Below, one piece after another: positions 1-11,600 of a DNA stretch of 64,000 bases. The DNA is from Protula sp. h YS-2021. Taxonomy: Eukaryota > Annelida > Polychaeta > Sabellida > Serpulidae. The notes beneath the pieces are model-generated. The model saw only the letters and a list, made by a program, of their open reading frames with translations. It did no database searches and was not told where the DNA came from. The DNA is taken from NCBI GenBank assembly GCA_949752745.1, contig OX457026.1, positions 71,303,091 through 71,367,090 on the forward strand. Reading direction: 5' to 3'. The position numbers were made by a program, and so were the translations under genes. How positions within the stretch are numbered: position 1 is the first letter of the stretch; the number at the start of each line of letters is the position of its first letter.

Positions 1-2511
1 TGTTTCTTGTGTTATAATCGTCAAAAAGATCAGATTTAAACTGTCTTATCAGAGGCTAGTCCTAGATGACTCTTGCGGTCTTCCTATGACAGCCTTTCTG
101 TCCTAGGAAGATAGAAAGGGTCCGCTGGGACAAATCAGAGGCATATTTTGGTAAACCGATGTTACCAGTCTTCAATCAAAAAGTTGTACAAATGTTGGGG
201 AAGGGAGGGGGAGGGGGGCCATACCTTGGTACTGTGAGTTTGCCGTGCCGGTTCCATTGAATCCATTCGCTCTAGCGACATATGGTCTACCGACATTTGA
301 TGTAGCGACATTTGGTCTAAAAGTGCAGGGTACGACAATTGGTATAGATTTTTGTGTCGTGTTTTTTTTTTATTGAAAGAGAAAAACAAAGCAGTTGAGC
401 AGTTTTCTGTTTTTATTCGCCTTCTCTGTCATTTATTCGCCTTACATGTAATCACCAATTGACAAGTGACACGCCATCGTCAACCAGATTAAGTCTAGTA
501 CAATAGGTACAGATTATGTCCAAGTAAAAGCGCCTTTGGCACTCTAGTCAGTCAGACTCCAGTTAAGTACTCCGTGGCATTCATGGAACTTTGGTGCAGC
601 TTTTTTCATGTTGAGTAGAAAATCTTTTGAAGTTGCTGACTTTGTATTGAAATCTTGATTATTTTGCGTCGTGGCATAGAAGCCGAATAAGAAGATGAAA
701 GCTGTTCAATTGCTGTTCCAACGAAAAGAAACACACAAAAAATCCAGACCAATGGTCGCACCTTGCAGATTTAGACGAAATATCGCTAGAAAATGTCCGG
801 ATACCATTTATATGCACAGTTTTCAAAATTTGAGAGTTTGCATAGCCAGAAGTCTTTGAACACCAACTAGGTTGAATTCTTTATTGTTTTATTGGACAAA
901 CACCCTTGACACACTACTCAAATACCCTATTGTATTTACATGTTAGTATATTCAGAATAAAACCACGTCGGTTTTCAGATTCTAGACTGAATTCTTAATT
1001 AGGCTGGTAAAACTTCACAATTTTATCTAAGATAAAAACACTTGGAACAAACTGAGTTTGTTAACGTACCAGGAAATGCTTCAAAACAGTCTTTTGTGGT
1101 GATTCCGCCACGTGAAAGCCATAATGAAAATCAAATAAAATAGCTATGACACTTGGTCAGTAATGACATCAAATAAATTCAATTATATGTTCCTTCTTGT
1201 GTGTTATATCTGTAAATTGTCTAGAACACGCTGACATCAGAACCGTTTTCAACACACTCTAGACTAGTGGCTAAGGCGCTGGCAACAATAATTAGAAATA
1301 ATTCGGTTTTACGTTACGCTTGAGCTTGTAGTGTGCGTTTCCAACAACATCAGTGTGGATGATGCGACTCAGGGCTGGAAAAAATCCATTACAAAATCAT
1401 GATTTTAATTTTTGTATTTTAATCGGAATTTTTACATCTCCTTTTTTTTTTTTTTGAAAAATGAAAGCAGAAAAAAAAGAAAAAAATACTAGGCTTTGAG
1501 CAATTTATTACAGACGTCATAACGCTTTCTTGTAAGACATTTCTAAGTAGATTTACGTTTGACAATGTCTCCCATAACTATCCGCACATTAAATTGTTCA
1601 GATAACTGTCCGCAAGTTCAGTTGTACAGCTTTCTTTTGGATTTTTGCTGTTTGACATGTCTCTATCAAAGAATCTTCACACAGGTGCAAGACGGCTCCC
1701 AGATATTCTGGTGTTTGCAGTGATTTTTTTCCTGTCAGATTATCAGTTAACAACTAGAGAAGCAGTCATTTTGGGGAGTGGGGGGGGGGGGGTGCGCTTT
1801 GAATACACCTTGCAGGACGCGTAACACTGAGGCGCATCTTTTATTCAGCTATGATGCCTTTTGCATAATAAAAAAAGGCTAGAATTTGCAGCCCAGAACG
1901 AAACTAACGTTGAGAATATATAACATATTTAATAATAGAAGTTTTCGCCACCTCCGCAGGGCCAGTTTGTACAATTCGCAAAAGTTGTTTACCAAACTCT
2001 GACCACAACTGCTGTAACTTTTAAATTTATTGTTATATTATAGAGGGGGTAAAACTAGAAAACTATTATGTTCAACCGATATGCACCCCAACCAGAAGTC
2101 AACTGCTGTCTGGTCGCTACCAGGTACTGTTCAATTTTCTTGACATCGACACCAGATTGTACTGTTTTCTGTGATGTAAAAATTACCGTTACTTCCATGG
2201 TTCTGTTTTTTTTCATAACTTTTTCCATACAACTTTTTGTTGTTGTTACTGAAAAGTGAATAATTATTATTGAATGCTATTAAGCAAAATGTAGTTGTAT
2301 TGATAAACGCATGAGCAGCGTTCGAACCGGGTTTAAAAATTTTTCATTGAACTGGCTTAATTCTTGCGTCTGATTTATAGTTGTTTATGCAAGTTAAGAT
2401 TTTAAAAGTGCGACCCAGTAGGATATTTCCTGGTACGGCATCCAAGGCCAAACACTAAAATTGAAGTCTTACTGATCACTGAACTCAACGTGCATTTGTA
2501 GATTCATACAG
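1..2511. other. Intronic/intergenic sequence upstream of the first visible sulfatase exon
   Basis: No coding exon can be supported here; the only open frames are short and unlike any known protein. The sulfatase exon at 2512 begins in phase 1, so an earlier exon must exist. I found no CxPSR-type formylglycine motif here, so this is probably intron sequence of that gene. Positions about 262-345 hold imperfect repeats of the motif GCGACATTTGGTCTA, resembling the ends of a small non-autonomous transposon. Homopolymer tracts occur near 361, 1441 and 1781. Confidence 0.6.
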
Positions 2512-2688
2512 GGCTTCAACACGGTATCATATGGCCCCCACAACGTCACTGTTTACCACTGGAGGACACCACGCTTGCAAATAAATTGAAAGATCTCGGC
2601 TATGCCACTCACATTGTTGGAAAATGGCATCTGGGCTTCTACAAAAAGGAATGTACGCCAACGTACAGGGGATTTGATACCTTCTTTG
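2512..2688 (+). CDS. ARSB-like: Sulfatase constant exon 1 of the window (GLQH...FFG)
   Basis: This exon enters in phase 1 after ATACAG and leaves in phase 1 at TTTG|GT. It encodes the segment just after the formylglycine helix. It contains [16 protein letters not shown], whose K and H correspond to the substrate-sulfate-binding K145 and H147 of ARSB, followed by the RGFDTFFG motif typical of the family. The preceding exon is not in the window. Confidence 0.9.
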
Positions 2689-5600
2689 GTTTGTATAATT
2701 CTTCGATCTCCGTGTATTGTTTTATTGTGCAATGGAGCTCGTCATATCCATGGAAATTTCGAAAGGACACCTAATAGATGTGTGCCTCAGTCAATAGCAA
2801 ATAACCGGCACAAGAGGGATTTTAAAAAATGGCATAATGACACTTAGTGTGATATAAATGTGCTACTACACGACTTTTAAAACCTTTTAATCGTGTTATT
2901 TTTTCCAAGAGAACAACTACACGATTTCGTACGCAGTGTACTTCTTGTGTATCTTGCAGGGTACTTGACTGGCAGTGAGGATTACTACTCACATATACGT
3001 GAAAAGGGCCTGGACTTCCACACCGAGAATAGCCAAGGGTTATTCAACGAGTGGAACTATACACACCAGTACTCCGCTCACGTTTTTGCCAGCAAAGCGG
3101 AGCAGCTTATCAAGCAGCATGCCAACCGCTCTAAAGATGAGGTATTTTTTTTAATACTTTAAATCTGCCGTTAAGATGGCCTTGACTCGACAGCACAGCT
3201 GGCACATACATATAATCACATTGAATTAAATTCTGTGAAAGAATTAACAGCAATGTAAAGACATTTAAATATAAGTGGATAAACGCCTGTATTGGTTAAA
3301 GGAACAGCTATTTTTGCTTTTTTAAATTGGTTGTGCAGTTGCTGTTCGAGTGTTGTTGGTACAATGCAGTTTTGAATATAGTCTGTCAAAACAACTTAGC
3401 CGTAATTCAAAATAGTGTTCAGTGTTGGACTAACTTTTAATGCTTTTGAAAGTCAATAGATCAATAAAATGACTCATCTTTCTCGTGATCAACCCAAACA
3501 AAAAGTGCAAATCTCATGAAAAGATGGCAGGCCCCTGGTACTTGTTTTTTTTATGTATCACATGAGATTAAGTCATACCTACAAGGTATGCAAAATGGGT
3601 GCTGTATATGCGACATAAATGGAAATAAGTCAAATGCATGTTGTTTAACATGTAAAGAAGTGCAACTACGGGGTATTCAAAAATCTTGCGGGAAAAAATC
3701 CGCGAGGAAAAACCGACTGTAGAACTACTTCTGAAAACTGAACAATCGGTAGATTTATGTAAATGTTTTAAATGCGCTGAGGGTGGATCCGTGTGCATTT
3801 ATTTGCACAGTTGCCGTTATTTTTCTCACCTCATTGCCAAGTGGTAAACCTGTAACGCGTTTAGTTTTTGGTTAATAGCGGCGTTTGAATACATGTCTTT
3901 CTGAGGCTACGCAAAGAAGTAGTATCTCCTGATGAAACGAGGTGTTTATGATCTTGATACTTTACAGCCGATGTTCTTGTACTTGCCCTTTCAATCAGTA
4001 CACGCACCGCTGCAAGTACCTGAGGAGTACGAGAAACAGTACGAACATATCGAGAATAAAGCGCGCAGAACATATGCAGGTAATTTGGAATATTTGGAGA
4101 TGAAAGTCCATATAGTTCATGCATATCCATTGAATTGCTTTCAATTTCTTCGTCTGGCCACTTCAAACAAACGCATGGACGGACAATATGGGGCCACTCC
4201 TCAATTGAAGGAGATTTTGACCTCACATCTTTGTGCAGGAGGAATGGGCAGAGACGTTTGTGAATATCCAGGTTTTACATAGCCGCGTAGATTATTTTAT
4301 TTTAATGGTGGCAGTATGTCACATATCTTAGCGGTAAGTGAATCTTCTGTAGTTGAGTTTAACTTATGGTATACATCACAATAGATTGTACTTACATTTG
4401 AAGAGAGGTTGAGGAGTCTTCACAATTATAGAGGAAGGACTTGATGTTAACTATAAATAAATTAGGAGAGTGAAGTTAGTTAATGCCTTGATTTTAAAAC
4501 TATTGATTTTTTTTTGCAATACCAGTCCTCTATAGCTTGTAATGCAGAGGTATGTGACTAAGCCATGTGTGGCAACAAAAAAAAAAAAAAACAGGGCAAC
4601 TTGAACTGTTGAAGTTTGTCCTCATATGATGTGCTATTGAACGGAATCGTGAGACTTTTGAGTTCTCTGCGTGTGTTACAGGGATGGTCACGTGTATGGA
4701 TGAGGCTATTAAAAACGTCACAGAAGCGCTGAAAGCCAACGGCATGTGGGACAACACTATATTAGTCTTTTCAACAGGTAGCAGACTTTATAAAGTGTTT
4801 GTTACGACGCACTCTTCAGAACCCTTCATAGTTTGCTGACCCGCAGATTTTCTCAGCTTTACAGAAAAGAATAATTGAAAAAAAAAAAACAGTATTTTTT
4901 GGAATCGAACTGGCCACAGATATCGATTAGAAGTACAATCGAGTGAGTGACTCGAAGTGGTATATTTGAAATCGTTAACAACTGATTAGCAGTTGTCCCA
5001 TGCCTGATATTGAAACATTTTGTTCACTTAAGATAAGTAAAAGGTTTGGGTTGTTGTAAAAGTGAACAGTATTTACAATAAGATGGTACCCTGTAATTGT
5101 GAAAGTTAAACAGCACATACTTAAATGTGAATTTTTTCTCTTACTGTATTAAGATTTCAGCTACAAATTCAAGGGGAAGACCGGTATCCAGTAGTAAATA
5201 TGAGTATATGTAATATTAGGGATGTCACTTAACGATTATGGTGAATTCTAGATAACGGTGGGCAGATTTTAGAGGGCGGAAACAACTGGCCGCTGCGAGG
5301 CTGGAAGGGTTCACTGTGGGACGGTGGCATGCACGGCGCTGGTTTTGTCCATAGTCCCTTGCTCAAAAACAAGGGTACGACCAACAGGGAGCTCATACAT
5401 GTATCTGATTGGTTCCCGACCCTTGTTGCCGCGGCGGGCGGCAATACAGCAGGCTTAAAACTGGACGGCTTCAACCAGTGGACAACCATTAGGTCAGCTT
5501 GTGATTTCAGCCTGGGCAAGTCTGTACGCGTGAACCATTTGTGTTACCGCTCACATATCCCGATTAATGGTGGTAGTGTCTTAGTGTGCTTTATGCATCT

Positions 5601-8600
5601 TATACATATATAATTGGTGTTTTGGGTATCAGAGTTAGATGTATTTAGAATATTTTCCTTCCCCTGCCGACCTCAGAAAACTTAGTTTTATGTTTCAGAA
5701 TGATGAAAGTAGTAATTGCTTTACTGTTTGATATTAAACCACATGAGTGATAACAAAATTCGCCATTTTGTTTTTGCTGGGCTCGAAATCAGGGCAGCTG
5801 TGGTGTTGTTGATTTGGTGTCGTGATTCATTTGAAACGCTTACTGTGTCGTGTGGTTGTTCGACGGCAGTGTTGTTGTGTCTTGTGGTTCTTCTTAGGCG
5901 GTGCTCGTATCTTGTGGTGTACGTAGGCAGTGCTTGTGTTTTGTTGTTCGTAGGCGGTGCCTGTGGCTCTTTCGTAGGCTGTGTTTGTGTCTTTTGGTTC
6001 TTCAGTGACACTGTGTGTGACTCTTTTGATTCTTTTGGACAGATTTTATTGTTTTGTTGAAGCAGTGTATTTGTTTTTGGATCAACTATGTGTGTTGAGC
6101 GGTTCACCCGGAATATTGTGCGTGTCTTGTGGTTCTCGACGGACATCATGCGTGCCGTGTGGTTCTCCGTCGATATCGTGCGTGCCAAGTGGTTCTCAGG
6201 GCACATGGTGCGAGTCCTGTGGGTACTGTGCATTTGAGTTTTTTCAGAGCAATGCACGTGTTCTGGTTTTGTGCCATGCAGATAGCCTCAGCTTTGACTG
6301 GTTTCGGTTGTGGCACCACACCATCACTTACATACACCTAGTCACTGTATCTTCTTACCAGATAACGGGGGCCAGATCCACGCGGGCGGAAACAACTGGC
6401 CGCTGAGGGGCTGGAAACATTCGCTCTGGGACGGCGGTATGCACGGGAATGGCTTCGTACACAGCCCCCTCCTCCAGCGCAGGGGCGTGGTCAGCAGGGA
6501 ACTGGTTCACGTGTCTGACTGGTTCCCGACACTCGTGCACGCCGCCGGCGGCGATGTGGCCGGGTTAAAACTAGACGGCTTTAACCAGTGGAAAACAATC
6601 AGGTTGAAATCAACGGTGGTCGGGAAGTTTGTGTTTGAAATCCCAGACAACTTTTTATATTTTTTATTCTGCAATACTTTAGCTGCTCGTTGATTCGTAC
6701 TAGTGCGGACCGGCGTAAATACTCCGAATTATCGGTGGTATGAACAATCATTTTTTAAATACAATGACAAAAAAACCTAGATTATTTGCATGGACAAAGC
6801 AATAAAACCATTGAATCATGATCGAATGAACGAGCATCTTATGTGGTTAAAAAGCCAAAATATGATTTATATATTCGGTTGGCACTATCAGTATGTATTG
6901 ATGGCAGCCCCGACTTGTAAATAGCCACTTTCGGGGACCATTCTTCGTGGAATGTGGAAGGAGCAGCCTGTTCTGTAATTTAGTTGGATTTAGTTTATGT
7001 CGATGCTGCTGGGACCAACTGCGTGGGGGGTGGTAGTTTTGCGTTTCCGTCGGGTTTACGGCTGTTCACAAGTATCTATGAGGAACAGCAAGTATTTAGA
7101 GAAGATCATGCCTCTGATAAAGTCATAGTAGTCAACTCGAGGTCAGACTGTCTGAGGAGCAAGTCTTATAATTCTGCATATAAAACTTCAGCTGACCGTG
7201 AATTTGACTTAAGGATATATCTTCTTGAAAAGACCTATAAATAACTGTTCGAGCGGTCACGTGTCAGAAGAGAAATGGGTAGGGGTGGAGATCTTATGTT
7301 CCAAGCTGTGCCAGAAATATATACTTATACGGTTACATGATAGGGGAAGAGGATAATTTTGACTTTCAAGCAAGATTTTGTGTCAGATGAACATGCGAAA
7401 TCAATGTTAGGCACAGAAAGCTTGATTCTTTACTGTTCATGGAGTGGGACGTTTTTGATTGAAAATTGTGCTTTACACCATTCACACCGCACACCAGAAC
7501 TAAAGTTTACGTTGCGTGAGATTACTTGCCCGGCTTATTCCCTGCTGCCACCCCCCCCCCCATCCGTCACCCAGCCGCAGCGCATGCATCCCACCGTCCT
7601 CTGTGAATATAACCACTGCTTGTACACATCGCTCCAGCTTAGTTCGCTGTGCACCTGCACTGTGTGTGTGATTATCCCCCATGAAACGGAGGGATATAGT
7701 TATGAGCTGGTCTGTCCGTCTGTCTGTCCACAAAAAGTACTAAGTTTTGTCCGGCCGACTTTTCATAGAAGGAATTGTCGTAGGAACCTGAAACCTTACA
7801 TGATGAAGATATATATATTGAAGATGTGCAACATGGGATTATTGTCAAAATCGGCCAAAAATTGACGTCGTGGGAAATTGCTAAAAATGGTGAATTTTTG
7901 GCTGTGAGACGATGTTTTGTCCATCCGACTTCTCATGGAAGGAATTGTCGTAGGAATTTGAAACCTTGCATGGTGAATATATATATATTGAAGATGTGCA
8001 ACGTGGGATTATTGTCAAAATCGGCCAAAAATTGACGTGGGAAACTGTCAAATTTGGTGAATTTTTGGCTTGAACTTAGCCGTGACGCGATGTTTTGTCC
8101 GGCCGACTTCTCATGGAAGGAATTGTCGTAGGAACCTGAAACCTTGCATGGTGAAAATATAAATATTGAAGATGTGCAACGTGGCATTATTGTCAACATC
8201 GGCCCAAAAATTGACGTCGTGGGAAACTGTCAAATTTGGTGAATTTTTGGCTTGAACTTAGCCGTGACGCGATGTTTTGTCCGGCCGACTTCTCATGGAA
8301 GGAATTGTCGTAGGAATCTGAAACCTTGCAGAGTGAAAATATATATATTGAAGATGTGCAGCGTGGGATTATTGTCAAAATCGGCCAAAAATTGACTCGT
8401 GGGAAATTGTCAAATATGGTGAGTTTTTGGCTTGAACTTAGCTGTGAGACGATGTTTTGTCCGGCCGACTTCTCATAAAAAGGATTGGCGTAGGAGCCTG
8501 AAACCTTACATGGTGAAAATATATATATTGAAGATGTGCAACGTGAGATTATTGTCAAAATCGGCCAAAAATTGACGTCGTGGGAAATTGTCAAATATGG

Positions 8601-11600
8601 TGAGTTTTTGGTTTGAACTTAGCCGTGAGAAGATGTTTTGTCCGGCCGACTTCTCATAGAAGGGATTGCAGTAGGAACCAGAAACCTTGCAGTGTGACTT
8701 GACCCCATTTTACTTTTACCACTTCACGGGGGATCCCGCCTGACTTGAGGCTCTAGTTGAGCACAGTATATAGAAATAGACACAAATTACGGCCGTGGTC
8801 GCTTCATTGACGATGGACGTTTTTGCAGACAACGGCGGTGAGATTTACGAGGGCGGGAACAACTGGCCGCTGCGGGGCTGGAAGCACTCGCTCTGGGACG
8901 GCGGCATGCACGGCGTGGGCTTTGTCAACAGCCCCTTGCTCCCGCACCGGCGTGGGGTCGTCAGCAATGCCCTCGTGCATGCCTCCGACTGGTTCCCGAC
9001 GCTCGTGCATGCGGCCGGAGGAAGCACCGCAGGCATGAAGCTGGATGGTGTTGATCAGTGGCAGACAATCAGGTTATCTTGCTGCTATGTATCATCCACA
9101 CAGATGTAGTATTACGAAAATCGATCCAGAACCGAAGCCAGATTTTCTTTTCATGGAGAGGGTGGGGGGAGGGGTGAGGGAATGGCAAGCATAAGCTTTC
9201 AGTGAGAAAAAAAGGCAGCTGATTAATATTGGTGTTTGATCTGGACTGAGGTTTTCTTTTAGATCTGCTTGAGCCCATAATGTCAGTTATATTTGCGTGA
9301 CGTTGTGGATTACTCTTTGTTTCTAAGTTTGCTTGGGACTTTCAACTAAGCCACTGATTTGGTGTTAAGTTTAGAATTTCTAGAAGTATAAAGTGAGGTG
9401 ATGAGTTGTTTGAGAGTCGTTAAACTGGGTGGATTCCTCTAAGACAGACGCGCTCTAGTTTGTGGAAATGTTTGATATTTTGTCCTCTGTGTGGATTTTA
9501 TGTTATGTCTTTTAGTGTTAGCTGTTGAAGGCGGTATGTCCGGTGTTCTGTTGTAAAGTAAAAAAAAAGGGTGTGGAATTTACTTTATATATTTGCTTTA
9601 AATTACCTGCAATAAACTATCAATGCATTTTATTAATAATTTGTAACTTAAATTAACATCTTACCTGATTTATTGAAACGTATCAAAATTAGGTTTTATA
9701 ACACATTCCTGAAGAATTATCCCCAAAAAATATAGGCACGTGTTTTGATTTTACTGTTCAGAGCAGCACCTGTTTCCCTCAGAAAGAAAACCATATCTGA
9801 TTATTTTACCGTAATATATATGAAAATTGCCACCGAACATTTGCTTTTCTTTATTTTGAACAAGATGCAATTGTAGTATAATAAATAATGCTTATTATAA
9901 TATACTATAATTATTATTATCCGCCGGGAACCGGACGGATATAGTTTTCATTCTGTCCGTCTGTCTGTCCGTCCGTCTGTCCGTCCGTCCGTCTGTCCGT
10001 CTGTCCGTCTGTGCAATTTCAGTCTCACGCGCCTACAGCCCGCATTAGTGGGTGGATTGATTTCAGATTTTACCCAGGGGTGCTCCTAAGCATCCCGCAG
10101 TGCAGTGACCAGGATTCGATGGGATCTGAGCAAAATTGCCAAAATGGCAAAACTTTAAAAAATTGCAGACACTGAATAAGGACTTTGCATAACACACATC
10201 AGTCTCACGCGCCTACAGCCCGCATTAGTGGGTGGATTGATTTAAGATTTTACCCATGGCTGCTCCTAAGCATCCCGCAGTGCAGTGACAAGGATTCGAC
10301 CGGATCCGAGCAAAATTGCCAAAATGGCAAAACTTAAAAAAATTGCAGACACTGAATAAGGACTTTGCATAACACACATCAGTCTCACGCGCCTACAGCC
10401 CGCATTAGTGGGAGGATTGATTTAAGATTTTACCCATGGCTGCTCCTAAGCATCCCGCAGTGCAGTGACGAGGATTCGACCGGATCCGACTAAAATTGTC
10501 AAAATGACAAAACTTTAAAAAATGGAAGAAATGAATTAGGAATGAGCATAACACATATCGGTCTCACGCGCCTACAGGCCGCATTAGTGGGTGGATTGAT
10601 TTAAGATTTTACCCATGGCTGCTCCTAAGCATCCCGCAGTGCAGTGACCAGGATTCGACGGGATCGGAGCAAAATTACCAAAATGGCAAAACTTTAAAAA
10701 ATTGCAGACACTGAATAAGGACTTTGCATAACACACATCAGTCTCACGCGCCTACAGCCCGCATTAGTTGGTGGATTGATTTAAGATTTTACCCATGGCT
10801 GCTCCTAAGCATCCCGCAGTGCAGTGACCAGGATTCGACGGGATCGGAGCAAAATTACCAAAATGGCAAAACTTTAAAAAATTGCAGACACTGAATAAGG
10901 ACTTTGCATAACACACATCAGTCTCACGCGCCTACAGCCCGCATTAGTGGGTGGATTGATTTAAGATTTTACCCATGGCTGCTCCTAAGCATCCCGCAGT
11001 GCAGTGACCAGGATTCGACCGGATCCGAGCAAAATTGCCAAAATGGCAAAACTTTAAAAAATTGCAGACACTGAATAAGGACTTTGCATAACACACATCA
11101 GTCTTACGCGCCTACAGCCCGCATTAGTGGGTGGATTGATTTAAGATTTTTTACCCAGGGCTGCTCCTAAGCATCCCGCAGTGCAGTGACCAGGATCCGA
11201 CCGGATCCGACTAAAATTGTCAAAATGACAAAACTTTAAAAAATGGAAGAAATAAATTAGGAATGAGCATAACACATATCGGTCTCACGCGCCTACAGGC
11301 CGCATTAGTGGGTGGATTGATTTAAGATTTTACCCATGGCTGCTCCTAAGCATCCCGCAGTGCAGTGACCAGGATTCGACGGGATCGGAGCAAAATTACC
11401 AAAATGGCAAAACTTTAAAAAATTGCAGACACTGAATAAGGACTTTGCATAACACACATCAGTCTCACGCGCCTACAGCCCGCATTAGTAGGTGGATTGA
11501 TTTAAGATTTTACCCATGGCTGCTCCTAAGCATCCCGCAGTGCAGTGACAAGGATTCGACCGGATCCGACTAAAATTGTCAAAATGACAAAACTTTTAAA

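Noticed and set aside
5721..6257. 178-residue minus-strand frame with Thr/Gln/Arg-rich sequence
   Set aside because: It reads through a degenerate G/T-rich intronic repeat. Frames are open on both strands by composition.
7359..8594. Frames on both strands at 7.4-8.6 kb, including repeated [16 protein letters not shown] peptides
   Set aside because: They arise from the tandem core repeats of the Helitron-like element; the period varies and stops intervene.
5252..9072. Three separate sulfatase genes or pseudogene fragments
   Set aside because: Only one exon is repeated. The flanking constant exons occur once, all copies share phases and orientation, and none carries a stop.
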